Positions 27,101-36,487 of a stretch of DNA of 64,000 bases are shown here, in pieces. Source of the stretch: CAYPNF01 sp964411985 (GTDB lineage Bacteria; Verrucomicrobiota; Verrucomicrobiia; Limisphaerales; J093); the NCBI GenBank assembly GCA_964411985.1, contig CAYPNF010000023.1, positions 62,001-126,000 of the forward strand. The letters are read 5' to 3'. Under the pieces are notes generated by a model. That model ran no database searches and was not told the DNA's origin. It saw only the letters and a list, made by a program, of their open reading frames with translations. How positions within the stretch are numbered: position 1 is the first letter of the stretch; every line of letters begins with the position of its first letter. The position numbers and the translations under genes were made by a program.

Positions 27101-30100
27101 GGCCCTGCCCACAAAGGGAAGATCGCTCACTCTGGTGAGCTGCAAGTCAGGATTCGATTCGAGCCGTTGCGTCAATTCGCGGTTCACATGGGATAGGCTG
27201 GCAAAATCGAGAAAGGATCCTTCCCAGTCGACCTGGATGGCACCGGGCTTTTGGGGAGTTGGTGAACGTTCTGAGGAGATGGTATTTCGGGCTACATCGG
27301 CGGGCAGTCCCGGAGTAAGGAGCTTCTTCTCGATGGCTTGAAGCCTTTGGAAGAGGATTTCCCCGACCGGTTCTCGGCTGAAGTGCTTTAACACGTGGGC
27401 CCTGGCACGCTGGCCTCGGGCCTTCGCCTCTGCGGGGTTCTGTTGTACCCTCCGCATCAGTTGCCTGAGGTGCTTTTCGGAAGGGTTGGCCCATCGATGC
27501 CCTTGGTAATGCGCCTGTGCTTTCTCCACGCGCTTGATCTCCACCAACTCGTAATCGAGTAGGTACGAGTTCGCCTCGTTCATGAACTCAGTATTACCAC
27601 TCCAGTTCGTGGCGATGACTGGAGTGCCCATCATCATCGCTTCGTGGTGCGGGCGTCCCCAGCCCTCCCCTCGGCTCGGCGCCACTAGGCAATCAGCTGC
27701 CAAATAGAGCTGGGGCAAGTCCTTTACCCCAAACTGTCGCGGAAGAATCTTGATTCGGGGAAGAGGCTTTGACCCGAGGGAGAGCATTTGTGCATATTGA
27801 CGGATTAGATCCTCCACGACTTCGGTGGGGTCCTCATCCGGACAATTCATCAAATAGGTGCGGAGATGGAGGCAGACATCGTCCTCAGCAGAGAATTCCC
27901 GAAGATAGGCTGCAAGGAGGACGTCCCAGCCCTTCCGGCTTGCCCATTCGAACACGGAAAGAAAATTGAAGGCAGCCCGGCCTGGCAGAGGATAAGGCTC
28001 GTGTTTGAGCGGATCGTAGAGTATGGCATCCACAGCTCCAGGAATGACATGAAGCCTGTCCCTGCGTATACCGCTGCGCGAGAATGTTTCCAGGTTGAAC
28101 TGAGTGGGGACCCAAATCTCATCCATCTGAGCGCAGTGACCCACCCATTCAGGTGGCAGGCGATCCGTCTCAAACATCGCCCGGCCCACGTGATATTCCG
28201 CATCTGGTAGACGGCCGAAGCCAGGCGCTGGGTTGTGGCAGACCACAATACCTCCCCGAAGGTTACGGAACTCCTCGCGCATCGCCATCAGTTGGCTTTG
28301 TTCCTTGGCCGGAAGACTCTCCACAAACGATTGCGAGTAGATCGTGGTTGCGTGATAAAGCCCTACTTTCGCTCTTTGGGCGAGAGGCAACACAAAGCTA
28401 ATGGCTTCGCTGGCAAAACCACTCGGATTAAAGAAAGGTGCCAACCACCGTATGGGGAAACTCAGGGGATGTGGTGTTTGCGAAGGGGAGATTGAAGGCC
28501 TACTGACGTCGCTAGGGTTGGTCGAAACCGTCTGATGTTCCTCGCGATATGGCGTAGCAGCGATCTTGGATTGGGCTATTTGATTCGCCTGAAGGAGTAG
28601 CGGATGGTTTGGCCACTTGTTCAGCGATTCTGTTAGAAGGTCTAGCGCCTCCCGCAGTTCTCCAACCTGCATGAGGCAAGCGCTGAGTCCCGCTGCTGCA
28701 GTGGGGTTTTCTTGTTCCTGCTGCAATACAAGACCGAAATTCCGTGCGGCCGAAGCGGCATCTCCTTGTTCTAACTGGAAATTGGCCAAAAGGAGGCGTG
28801 AAGGCAGATTCTCGGGATTGGTTTGGAGAGTGGCCAATAGCGAGGCTATCGTGGCTTCCTGGCTAGGAGCAGAGTCGAACCCGTTTGCTTGCTGGATGGC
28901 CGAGGAGAATCCGTCGGTCCTCGATGTTTCTGCTTGGGCAAATAAACGCAGCAGCGAGTATTCGCGCTCAGTTGTCTGACGAACCTCCGACGGGACAAGG
29001 TCCAGTAAGACACCTAGATCTCGTTGCTCTTGGGCAGATTCAAACAGCAGCTTGCAGGCTTCCCTAACTGGGTTCACTTTGCGGAGCGCACTCACCAAAC
29101 CAGTCCAGTTCGAGAGGCTCTTCGTGACTCGGGTTGATTCAGGATCCTTCCTTTCCAGCAAACGGTGGAGGTAGTACTCCTCCCAGAAAGCAGCCTGTTG
29201 CTCCTCAGAGAGATACCTGTGAAACGGCAGAGTGACATTCCAATGGCTGAGAATCTGATCGCCCTCCGTGTCAATGGACTTGGAATTGGCCCGAATGCGT
29301 GCGTTAGAGCATATACGGTTGAGGTGGACAAACGGGTATCGCAAGACGACTCGTAACCAATACTCAAGATCGATGGAATAATGGAGATCTTCGCTGAACT
29401 TTCCACAGTCATCCAAGACCTGACGTGAGAAGAACATGGAGGGCTGATGAGGCTGAATGGGACAGCGCCACCACCTTACGAGGAATTCAAGATCAACGTG
29501 CGGCTTGCTTTGCTTGATCCATAATGACTTTCCGTCTTCATCGACCATTCGCGTGTTGCCGTACAGCACGTGAGGGTCAGGTCGATTGCGAAAGTGCTCA
29601 ACAACCTCCGAGAGAGTCCCTGGCTCAAGCCAGTCGTCTGCGTTCAGCCAGCATACGACATCGCCGGTTGCCCGCTTGAGCGCTTTATTCAAAGCATTTG
29701 CCTCGCCACGATCCGGCTCGGAGAACCATTGCACTTCTGGATGCTGCTTCAGTATATCCACCGTGTCGTCGCTTGAACCACCGTCAGCCACAATGTGCTC
29801 GATGGAAGTATTCTCCTGGGAGGCCACACTTCTTATACAGTGTTCCAAATACGTGCCGCAGTTTAGTGAAGGGGTGACGATCGTGATTCTCGGAGTCAGG
29901 AGCCCAGGATTCGATTTGCAGCGAGACTTGTTGGGTCGGATCCCATGATCACTCTTCCCGATGGCGTTGTTCTCCGAGAGAACGGACTTTGAACCCTGGA
30001 TCACACTCCTCCAACTCTCCACCAGCACATGAGGGGAGTGCTTCTTTTCGATAGCATCGCGCGCAGCTTGACCCAGGCTGCGGCAAAGGGCTCTGTCGCG

Positions 30101-31240
30101 ACTGAGTCGGATCACATGGGAGGCAAACTCCTCCGCGTTTGCCGCGATCAGGCCGTTCTCCCCATGTACAATGGGCGAGGCGCAGGCAACATGATTCAGG
30201 GCTACGACGGGTACTGCATGAGACATTGCTTCCAAGATCTTGATCTGAACTCCTGTTGCACCCAATACCGGGCAGATCGCAAACGGGGCTGTTCTGTAGA
30301 CCAGAGAAATGTCCTCGAGGTATCCAAGGAGTTCTATGCCATCCACGGGAGTAAACTGATCGCACGCCGTGCCTACGACGTCCAAACAAAAACTGGGCTG
30401 TTCACGTCGCACAAGAGGAAGGACTCTTTGTGTGAAATAGCAGTAACCTTGTGCGTTTAGAGGATACTTCGAGATAGCTAGAAGCGGATGCCCGGAATAA
30501 TCGTTATCAAATCTTCTGATGGGGGTGGAGAATGGCACGTGCTGAACATAGGTGTGGGGAGAATGCGCTCGAATCGCATAAGCGTCTCTTTCTGTGATTG
30601 CGGCTGTACCTTCATACCTATCATGGATCGAGAACTCTTCGCGCTGCATGTCGGTCATCTCGTGACCGAGAGGAGCGAAGAGCCCTTCTTCGAGCAAGGC
30701 TGGCGGTACTAATGAGGGGTTGATCTTTTCAGATCGCAACGGAGTGAGTAGCCGCAGCATACGCTCGTTCAACGCGAGCAGATCTACACTGCGGAGAATT
30801 CGCGGGACCTTGGGAAATCCATCTCCTAGAGCGATTCTTCCCCAAGTTGCATAATAGACGACTACTAGATCAGGCTCCACTATATTGGAGATTCTTTGTA
30901 AGTCCGATTCCAACCAGGGCGTGGAGTTCTGTTCCCATCCCTGGGGTTTCGCCAGCCCCTGCCTTTGGCGGTACAGGGCATCAATCAGACCACCTCTGTA
31001 TATATGAACAGGTTTGCCACAAAGCCCACTTGTATGCGCGACATTCTGATCGTCCCAATGGGCCCCATTCGCATCCTTGAATATGTCCGCGCTGAAGAGA
31101 GTTACTTCATATCCTAGCTGTCTGAGTGCCTCAAGGTCGGCAAGTTGCACCCGCTGAGCGCCACTGCGCGTGGGGGTTGAGGGATAAGGCCAGAAGACGA
31201 TTGCTCTGCCAGGTTTCCCGGATTGTGGAAGACTCCTCAT
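24128..31240 (-). CDS. Giant multidomain glycosyltransferase (five GT domains plus TPRs)
   Basis: 2370 residues from the ATG at 31240; the longer frame would overlap the upstream gene. Approximate order: GT4-like (1-430; VFWPYPSTPTRSGAQRVQL, later GATGVQIKILEAMSH); GT2 (450-700; ITIVTPSLNCGTYLEHCIRS, VADGGSSDDT, WLNADDW); TPR-like helices (730-910); GT4 (927-1320; APFFNPSGFASEAISF, CLVAPSRGEGWGRPHHEAM); GT4 (1333-1700; CHCLVHPYRGEGFGLPVLEA); TPR (1730-1800); GT2 (1835-2000; LSVILIAKNEEQFIERCLSS, DTGSTDRT, MLDADEEL); TPR (2000-2370). No signal peptide or membrane segment, so probably cytoplasmic. It could build a whole glycan on one scaffold, with TPRs holding the protein acceptor. Position at the end of the flagellin unit suggests flagellin or another surface protein as acceptor; this is inference. 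Confidence 0.85.
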   Translation of the reverse strand: MRSLPQSGKPGRAIVFWPYPSTPTRSGAQRVQLADLEALRQLGYEVTLFSADIFKDANGAHWDDQNVAHTSGLCGKPVHIYRGGLIDALYRQRQGLAKPQGWEQNSTPWLESDLQRISNIVEPDLVVVYYATWGRIALGDGFPKVPRILRSVDLLALNERMLRLLTPLRSEKINPSLVPPALLEEGLFAPLGHEMTDMQREEFSIHDRYEGTAAITERDAYAIRAHSPHTYVQHVPFSTPIRRFDNDYSGHPLLAISKYPLNAQGYCYFTQRVLPLVRREQPSFCLDVVGTACDQFTPVDGIELLGYLEDISLVYRTAPFAICPVLGATGVQIKILEAMSHAVPVVALNHVACASPIVHGENGLIAANAEEFASHVIRLSRDRALCRSLGQAARDAIEKKHSPHVLVESWRSVIQGSKSVLSENNAIGKSDHGIRPNKSRCKSNPGLLTPRITIVTPSLNCGTYLEHCIRSVASQENTSIEHIVADGGSSDDTVDILKQHPEVQWFSEPDRGEANALNKALKRATGDVVCWLNADDWLEPGTLSEVVEHFRNRPDPHVLYGNTRMVDEDGKSLWIKQSKPHVDLEFLVRWWRCPIQPHQPSMFFSRQVLDDCGKFSEDLHYSIDLEYWLRVVLRYPFVHLNRICSNARIRANSKSIDTEGDQILSHWNVTLPFHRYLSEEQQAAFWEEYYLHRLLERKDPESTRVTKSLSNWTGLVSALRKVNPVREACKLLFESAQEQRDLGVLLDLVPSEVRQTTEREYSLLRLFAQAETSRTDGFSSAIQQANGFDSAPSQEATIASLLATLQTNPENLPSRLLLANFQLEQGDAASAARNFGLVLQQEQENPTAAAGLSACLMQVGELREALDLLTESLNKWPNHPLLLQANQIAQSKIAATPYREEHQTVSTNPSDVSRPSISPSQTPHPLSFPIRWLAPFFNPSGFASEAISFVLPLAQRAKVGLYHATTIYSQSFVESLPAKEQSQLMAMREEFRNLRGGIVVCHNPAPGFGRLPDAEYHVGRAMFETDRLPPEWVGHCAQMDEIWVPTQFNLETFSRSGIRRDRLHVIPGAVDAILYDPLKHEPYPLPGRAAFNFLSVFEWASRKGWDVLLAAYLREFSAEDDVCLHLRTYLMNCPDEDPTEVVEDLIRQYAQMLSLGSKPLPRIKILPRQFGVKDLPQLYLAADCLVAPSRGEGWGRPHHEAMMMGTPVIATNWSGNTEFMNEANSYLLDYELVEIKRVEKAQAHYQGHRWANPSEKHLRQLMRRVQQNPAEAKARGQRARAHVLKHFSREPVGEILFQRLQAIEKKLLTPGLPADVARNTISSERSPTPQKPGAIQVDWEGSFLDFASLSHVNRELTQRLESNPDLQLTRVSDLPFVGRAAESNELQSLARTIQTQGTANPDITVRHFYPPSWQRPPHGKWVLIQPWEFGTLPEEWVNQIQNVDEVWVHTEYLRRVYTDSGVPAEKLQLVPHGIDPILFHPGIKPMHLPTRKSFRFLFVGGTIGRKGADIAVNAYLQRFSAQDDVCLVIKDFGGKTFYQGQTLADQLAPIIKDPTRPEILYLDEEWTPDQMPSLYAACHCLVHPYRGEGFGLPVLEAMACGLPVIVTAGGATDDFATAEYAYRVPSTRKPLNGYVDDRKLVGTGWLLEPDFGLFSARMRWLFEHQKDAAERGRAAASHVRTHWTWERPVRIVRERLHALANRAPSPETVRRSDPSPTSSPPKPETREVARVSNLEAANAMLAKQDYTGAWAATTDAISLRPFHPEAFLLLGQIAEAARDIEKARQCGHRLLEMTPNWGAAKEFSEHLASISTPSESRQWPAVLGLDVVETRPSPTLSVILIAKNEEQFIERCLSSVKPIANQIVLVDTGSTDRTVEIAKALGAEIHHFEWCDDFSAARNVSLEHARGDWILMLDADEELHHTQHASLLDHLKTPLAMACRLPLVNKGREKDGVSYVPRLFRNAPGLHFVSRVHEQVFYSVAARCREWGMSAPLGTAVLLHHGYDPAVVKDRNKIERNLHLLRKAIVERPSDPSLEMNLGLELVRSGELQEGLRHYHTAFEILGKMPPDEITPEIREALLTQYATHLNQAKRHEEMLTILSSPLAKTIETTPSMHFCQAIAHYELKQFAEAIPHLRACIQKREDLALTPAVEQIHGPAANHCLAVCLGRTGQLMEAEQAFVEGIAAFPDSSGLRLDFARFLFEQKKPLESMKALNELVEITPDSLEAWQFGGHIALSNPDFLEFANDWTQVGLARFPDNKPLQLLRAQALLLAGKVPDAIQLWRQVQGRDLPAHAAALLICEIVSEYPLSPIAPGQRDAVTRELLKWYSRLIRQGTAEVVMALNRRLETLREVLPEVADNISQALMEAKQG

Positions 31241-31257
31241 AGCCAAGTTCGTAGGTT

Positions 31258-32307
31258 CTAGGAGAGGGAGTGGGTCCCAAATCGGCTTCTTGCTCTGGGG
31301 TCTCCAGATTCCAAGGCTAACCCCCAATCGAATGCTTTTGCTGAATCCTGTGCAAGTCCCGCGTTATGTAATGCTTCTGCCAAGAACCCTAGGAGATTCG
31401 AGTCCACGGGATGTGGGAGCGTAAAAGCAAGTTGTGCAGCCTCCTTGAGGTCATAGCCCACCGACTCCTTCTTTGCGAGGAAGTAGCCGCAGAGAGCCAG
31501 AGCATCTTGTGGCATCTCAAGCTGTTCTCCTCCATAATAGGACTGAGCCATTCGGATCCGAAACTCGTAAAAGTCCCTCCAGAACTGCAGCTTCTCCCCT
31601 GTACTCCAGTTGAGTTGATAAGATAGGCTGATAGATAGCCATTCCTTTGCCTTCGTCGAATAGGGCGTTTCGGTCTTGCCTCCACGGCGGTAAATCATCG
31701 ACCTCGAAAGCGCTTGGTCGAGATAAGTGAAACTGAAGCCCCTGGCCGCACACCTAAGCCAATACTCATAGTCAGTGCCGTACGTAAGATCTTCGCGATA
31801 GGGCCCAAGTGTTTCAAAGAGGCTTTTCCTAAAGAAGATCGACGGCTGAAAGAGATTTAGTTTGAACCAGCGGGTCAGTACCGTGAGATTGATCGGACAT
31901 GCTGGTATTACCCAATGGGTAGGTGTTCCCTCGTCATTGATGAATAGCGTTTTGCCATAAACACAATGGACGTCTTGCCCCGACTCAAATACTTTCATTA
32001 CTTTGTGGAAAGCCCCATCGATATAGGAATCGTCGGCGTTCATCCAGCCGATTACATCCCCGGTGGCCATTCGTAGGGCTTTGTTCAGTGCTTGAGCTTC
32101 CCCATCGTCTTTTTCAGAGATCCATCGAATATGCGGACAATTCCTGAGGATCTCTATCGTTCCGTCTGTTGAGCCCCCATCCACGACAATGTGTTCAACA
32201 TCGGGATAGGATTGCCGTTCAATACTCTCGATGCAAGTGCGTATGAACTTTGCGCAGTTCAGAGTGGGAGTAACCACGGATAATCTTGGCCGTAGGCTAG
32301 TTGTCAT
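31258..32307 (-). CDS. Family 2 glycosyltransferase
   Basis: 349 residues. The GT-A fold opens with LSVVTPTLNCAKFIRTCIES, then VVDGGSTDGT (nucleotide-sugar binding) and the metal-binding region WMNADDSYIDG. It closely resembles the first GT2 domain of the giant downstream protein, so one probably arose from the other. A C-terminal extension of about 100 residues is helical in character. It lies 17 bp before the giant gene and 174 bp after the SDR gene; the latter gap holds nothing I recognise. Confidence 0.85.
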   Translation of the reverse strand: MTTSLRPRLSVVTPTLNCAKFIRTCIESIERQSYPDVEHIVVDGGSTDGTIEILRNCPHIRWISEKDDGEAQALNKALRMATGDVIGWMNADDSYIDGAFHKVMKVFESGQDVHCVYGKTLFINDEGTPTHWVIPACPINLTVLTRWFKLNLFQPSIFFRKSLFETLGPYREDLTYGTDYEYWLRCAARGFSFTYLDQALSRSMIYRRGGKTETPYSTKAKEWLSISLSYQLNWSTGEKLQFWRDFYEFRIRMAQSYYGGEQLEMPQDALALCGYFLAKKESVGYDLKEAAQLAFTLPHPVDSNLLGFLAEALHNAGLAQDSAKAFDWGLALESGDPRARSRFGTHSLS

Positions 32308-32481
32308 GGCTTCAGCTTCTTAATTATGGCCCGGGTTCTGTCTGGCAGGGTTGCGCCAACAATCGGAACCGGTGCTTTGGATCCCTGGACACACAGGGTC
32401 GCGCTTCGGCATTGCCTTTCACCGGGGTGGTGGTTGTGCTCAACTCTTGGCCTACGAAATTGAAGCAGCGAAACCACAGCA

Positions 32482-33393
32482 TCAACCGATTGGGGTTGAC
32501 TTCAACCAGTTGATCATTTCTGTCAAACCCTCGTCAAGAGGCGTGGATACGTGATGAGGTAGGGCACTCCTCAGTTTCTGAACGTTCAAGAGCTTTGATT
32601 TTGCCCCCACATATCGGTCCGTGTCGTACACAATCCGGCCTGCATCGTATCCAACTAGTGAGCAGATGAGCCCTGCGAATTCACGAATCGTGTAGTCTCT
32701 CCCGGCACCAATGTTGACGAGAGTGTTCTCAGCAGACTCACTAAGTGATATTGCGATACTGGCGAAGTCTTTGACAGATATGAGTTCTCTTCTTTGGTGT
32801 CCATCACCCCAGAGGACTACTCCGGGGCCTCCCGAAAGGGCTTGTAGGATTTTCCTCGCCAAATCGAAGATAAAATGCATTTGCCTGCCATCTGTATGGT
32901 ATCCAGGTCCATAGAGGGTCGAGGGGACCAAGGTCAGGTGCTTCAATCCATATTGCTTCTGAAGAGCCACGAGCCCGACGTACATCATCCTCTTGGTGTA
33001 AGCATAGCTAGAGAGGCTTTCGACCGGAGTTCCGAGAAGGTAGTTCTCCTCCACCAGTGGGAGGGAAGGATCGTAGGCACAACTTGTGCCGATGGTGATC
33101 ATCTTTGCCTGGGGTTGATGTTTCTGCCACCACGCCAACACGTTTGTGTTAATCCGCTGGTTGATGACCCACTGTTCTCCAGAGTGGCTTAGGCAAAAGT
33201 CACCGGCTTGTGTCCACGCGGCTAGATGAAAAACCTGATCGTAAGCCGTATTGTTAAACGGATCGAGGGCGTTGGGTTGGGTCAGGTCCGCCAGCTTCGA
33301 ACTGAGTGGGGTGATTGAGTGACCTCGAGCCGCCAATTCCCTGCATAAAGTGGCGCCGAGAAAACCAGTGGCCCCAGTCACAAGAATCTTCAT
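32482..33393 (-). CDS. NAD-dependent epimerase/reductase, GDP-fucose-synthase-like
   Basis: 303 residues. Extended SDR: Rossmann motif GATGFLG (7-13), catalytic Tyr130 and Lys134 (SSYAYTKRM), and NIGAGRDYTIREF near the end. Closest recognisable relatives are the WcaG/Fcl type that epimerise and reduce GDP-4-keto-6-deoxy sugars. Next to hddA and hddC it could make a GDP-6-deoxy-heptose, as the DmhB/WcaG enzymes of Campylobacter capsule loci do; this is inference. Its ATG overlaps the methyltransferase stop by 4 bp. Confidence 0.8.
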   Translation of the reverse strand: MKILVTGATGFLGATLCRELAARGHSITPLSSKLADLTQPNALDPFNNTAYDQVFHLAAWTQAGDFCLSHSGEQWVINQRINTNVLAWWQKHQPQAKMITIGTSCAYDPSLPLVEENYLLGTPVESLSSYAYTKRMMYVGLVALQKQYGLKHLTLVPSTLYGPGYHTDGRQMHFIFDLARKILQALSGGPGVVLWGDGHQRRELISVKDFASIAISLSESAENTLVNIGAGRDYTIREFAGLICSLVGYDAGRIVYDTDRYVGAKSKLLNVQKLRSALPHHVSTPLDEGLTEMINWLKSTPIG

Positions 33394-34601
33394 GAGGGTA
33401 TGTCCTCTCTAGGGTTCACCGGAAAATAGAATTGAAGCCCTGCTCGGATTAGGTGATCGTTGTTCAGAAGAATCTCTCGCTTGAAGTTCCAAGCAAGCAC
33501 ATAGTAGATGTCTGGCTGAGTCGTCAGCTCCTTCTCTATGAGAACGGGGATGTGCATTCCTGGCGAATAAAGCCCCCGTCGCAATTCGTTCTTTTCGGCC
33601 AGGCATTCCAAGTATTGTGTTCCTACGCCGAAGTAATTCAACAGCGTGTTGCCTTTGACCGGTGCTCCCATCCCAAAGAGCCGCTTGCCTTGGCCCTTCA
33701 TTCTGTCTAGGTAACCCAGATTCTCCTCCTTCATGCGCTGGATCCGGACCGCGAAGTTGCGGTACGTCTCCTTAGCGTTGCTTTGCTCAAGGTCTTCCGC
33801 AGCTAAGAGGGTCTGCAGACGTTCTGAGGGTGGTCGCCTTCCAGCATGCGTCGAGAAGGCAATCATCGAGCCACCGTGGATGGGAGCCAGATAGGCGTCA
33901 AAGACTTCGAGACCGTGGCGGCTCAGTAGTTTCTGAAGTGTTCGCAGGTTATAGTAGAGCAGATGTTCGTGGTAGATCTGGTCGAATGCTCCATTCTCGA
34001 CAATCCGCTTCATGTACAGAAACTGGACGATGAAGACCCCATCTTCTGCCAAGCAGATTCTTATCCCCTCAGTTACGGAGTGAAGTTCCTCTAAGTGAAA
34101 AAACACCCCCGCCGCGTTGATCAAATCAAAGGTCTGGCCGATGTCGTTGGCCGTTGCTTCGTTGAAGAATTGGTTTCGCGTCGGCACGCCAGCTTCATTC
34201 GCTAGTTTTGCCGTTGTCTTGGAGGATTCCACGCCGAGGACGTTCCATCCCAGCTTCTGGAAGTGCTTCAGCTGGGTTCCGTCATTCGATCCAATGTCCA
34301 GTACCTCGCGACCGGACTTTTCGGGGTGGAAGCGAGAGTTTGCCTCCTCGGCGATCCGGCAGAAGTGGTCACTCAGGGAACGCGTCACTCCGGAAAGGTA
34401 AGTGTGGTCCCCAAACATGATCTCTTTCCTCACCGTGAAATCCAGCTGAGCTGTTGTGCACTCGTTGCAGAAAACGACTCGGAGGGGGTAGTAGGGTTCC
34501 TTCCCGAGCTCCTCCTTCCGCAAAAAGTGGTTGCACCAAGGCTGGTTGCCGAGGTCGATGACAGGATCGAGATCGGGAGAATCACAGACTCGACAGATCA
34601 T
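33390..34601 (-). CDS. Sugar C-methyltransferase-type SAM enzyme with zinc-binding N-terminus
   Basis: 403 residues. Two CxxC pairs (Cys3/Cys6 and Cys45/Cys48) form the putative zinc site of this family. SAM motif I LDIGSNDGT is at about 101-109, and FLYMKRIVENGAFDQIYHEH is the conserved family segment. A C-terminal C-methyltransferase domain (FGMGAPVKGNTLLNYFG) follows. Relatives (TylCIII/CloU type) methylate nucleotide-linked deoxysugars at carbon, which fits a role in decorating the sugar made by the neighbouring hdd and SDR genes. Confidence 0.85.
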   Translation of the reverse strand: MICRVCDSPDLDPVIDLGNQPWCNHFLRKEELGKEPYYPLRVVFCNECTTAQLDFTVRKEIMFGDHTYLSGVTRSLSDHFCRIAEEANSRFHPEKSGREVLDIGSNDGTQLKHFQKLGWNVLGVESSKTTAKLANEAGVPTRNQFFNEATANDIGQTFDLINAAGVFFHLEELHSVTEGIRICLAEDGVFIVQFLYMKRIVENGAFDQIYHEHLLYYNLRTLQKLLSRHGLEVFDAYLAPIHGGSMIAFSTHAGRRPPSERLQTLLAAEDLEQSNAKETYRNFAVRIQRMKEENLGYLDRMKGQGKRLFGMGAPVKGNTLLNYFGVGTQYLECLAEKNELRRGLYSPGMHIPVLIEKELTTQPDIYYVLAWNFKREILLNNDHLIRAGLQFYFPVNPREDIPS

Positions 34602-34653
34602 AGTGGGGTTTGAGAAGTGGACGAGGTTTCCATCGAGCCAACCGTCACGAAAG

Positions 34654-35730
34654 TCAGGGTGAGGTGTGCTCGGTCACTTGGCTGAGCTCGCAGAATTCCC
34701 GAACGGAATGCTCCTGTCGGAACTGCTCTTCTTGGTCGTAGCCACGTTCTGGTTGATAGAAGATGATTTGCGTTCCGGCGGACTCGAATTCAAAGGGAAC
34801 GTGGATTAGCGACGTTAAGGAATCTCTTATCGTTTTGTGGCAGGCAGGAGGGGCGAAGAGGAGCATGAATCCTCCCCCGCCAGCGCCCAGAAGTTTTCCC
34901 CCCAGAGCGCCTGAACGACGTGCGGTGTCATAAATAGTTTCCACGTGGCTGTTGGTGACCGCAGAGCTGAAAGAGCGTTTGACTAGCCAAGCCTCGTGCA
35001 ACAGGTCTCCAAAGCCGTTGAGGCTCCCGTTCCCACTGAGGATCCCGAGGCTTTCTTCAAGAAGATCCTTCATTATTCGTAGCTGGCGCTTCTTTGACTC
35101 GATGTCATTGGCATAACTTGCAGCGACATCGGAAGCAGTGCGTTTGACACCAGTATAGAACAGCATCAAATGAGAATTGAGTTCAACTAGCCGGGTAGGG
35201 GAGAGGGGCACGGGATGTACGGAGATGTCGCCACTTGGATGGAATGAAATGTGATTGAACCCCCCATATGCGGCCGATACTTGGTCCTGAGAGCCCACAT
35301 TCTCCTTGATCATGTCCTGCTCAATGTGAATGGCTTCCTGGGCAAGCTGCTTCTTGCTCGCGATTTCTCCTCGCAGCGCGTGGAGTGCGTGGAGAAGGCC
35401 CACCATGAACGAGGAGCTTGAGCCCATACCACTGCGAGCTGGAAGATCCCCCTCGTGGTGGATCTCTACCCCGCGGCCGAATCCGAAAAAGCGGAGACCT
35501 TCACGGACGGCTGGATGCTCAATCTCATCAACCGTCTGGCAGTTCTCGACCTTTGAATAGACGACCCTGTGTCGATTCTCGAAGAACGGGGGAAGATAGC
35601 GGCACGTTATGTAGCAGTACTTGTCGATGGTAGTCGCCAATACTGCTCCGCCATGGGCCCTGTACCAACCTGGATAGTCCGTGCCACCTCCAAGAAAGGA
35701 GATCCGAAATGGCGTTCTTGTTATGATCAT
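34654..35730 (-). CDS. hddA: GHMP kinase, D-glycero-D-manno-heptose-7-phosphate kinase type
   Basis: 358 residues. N-terminal RTPFRISFLGGGTDYP and GHMP ATP-binding motif LPARSGMGSSSSFMVGLL (about 96-112); C-terminal LGGKLLGAGGGGFMLLF. This is the HddA/fucokinase-like branch, which phosphorylates C1 of heptose 7-phosphate. Located 18 bp after hddC, its usual partner. The isomerase gmhA and phosphatase gmhB needed for a complete GDP-heptose route are not in the window. Galactose or fucose kinase activity cannot be excluded. Confidence 0.82.
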   Translation of the reverse strand: MIITRTPFRISFLGGGTDYPGWYRAHGGAVLATTIDKYCYITCRYLPPFFENRHRVVYSKVENCQTVDEIEHPAVREGLRFFGFGRGVEIHHEGDLPARSGMGSSSSFMVGLLHALHALRGEIASKKQLAQEAIHIEQDMIKENVGSQDQVSAAYGGFNHISFHPSGDISVHPVPLSPTRLVELNSHLMLFYTGVKRTASDVAASYANDIESKKRQLRIMKDLLEESLGILSGNGSLNGFGDLLHEAWLVKRSFSSAVTNSHVETIYDTARRSGALGGKLLGAGGGGFMLLFAPPACHKTIRDSLTSLIHVPFEFESAGTQIIFYQPERGYDQEEQFRQEHSVREFCELSQVTEHTSP

Positions 35731-35748
35731 GGGGTCTAAGTTAATCGT

Positions 35749-36468
35749 TCAGTGCTTCCATCCGGCAAAGAAAGTCTGTGCTTCGGCAAAAGATTCCGGT
35801 GTGCCGATATCGATGAAGCGTGTTTTCGTTGGAAAACCATGGATTCGTCCAGTCAATAGCTTGGGTAGCAGGTCCCGTTCCAGGGACGCAGCACAACCTT
35901 CCGGAATGGAGTGAAGGGTCTCTTTCCGGATCAGGTAGACACCGGCGTTGATCCATCCCGCACCCGATCCTGGCTGCTTTTCCCGGAATCCGACGACTTC
36001 CTTAAGACAGGACAACTCAACCCGCCCATAACGGCTTGCGTCGTCCACCCAGGTCACTGTCATGCTCAGAGGAGCATCAACCTCGAGTTGGGAGTTCCAG
36101 AATGCTCGGAGGTCCACATCACAAAAGGAATCGCCGTTAACGACCAGGACTATATCGCGCTTAAAGTGGGCGCATGCCTGGCGAAGGGCCCCAGCGGTTC
36201 CAAGAGGCTGATTCTCTAGGGAATGGATCAAGGTGGCCTTGCCGAAGCGGTCTCCAACCGTCTGTCGCACCTTATCCGCTTGGTAACCAGTGCAGAGGAC
36301 AATGCGATCCAGGCCCAGGGAGGTGAGGCGATCCAGCCAGTAATGCAAGAAGGGACGCCCGCATACTGGAGCAAGAACTTTGGGACGGTCAGAAACTACA
36401 GATCGAAGGCGAGTGCCTAGACCTCCTGCCAGGATCGCAACGTCAACACTTTCAGCTAGTGTTTTCAT
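35749..36468 (-). CDS. hddC: Sugar-1-phosphate nucleotidyltransferase, HddC type
   Basis: 239 residues. Nucleotidyltransferase signature ILAGGLGTRLRSVVSDRPK, metal-binding Asp region VNGDSFCDVD and substrate loop ILNAGVY-like WINAGVYLI. With the hddA neighbour it most likely makes GDP-D-glycero-alpha-D-manno-heptose, although GlmU/RmlA-like alternatives share these motifs. 19 bp after the SDR gene. Confidence 0.8.
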   Translation of the reverse strand: MKTLAESVDVAILAGGLGTRLRSVVSDRPKVLAPVCGRPFLHYWLDRLTSLGLDRIVLCTGYQADKVRQTVGDRFGKATLIHSLENQPLGTAGALRQACAHFKRDIVLVVNGDSFCDVDLRAFWNSQLEVDAPLSMTVTWVDDASRYGRVELSCLKEVVGFREKQPGSGAGWINAGVYLIRKETLHSIPEGCAASLERDLLPKLLTGRIHGFPTKTRFIDIGTPESFAEAQTFFAGWKH

Positions 36469-36487
36469 CGCGGCTTCTGCCAGTCGT

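Noticed and set aside
31241..31327. 29-residue N-terminal extension of the giant glycosyltransferase
   Set aside because: Would overlap the end of the GT2 gene and has no similarity to GT4 N-termini.
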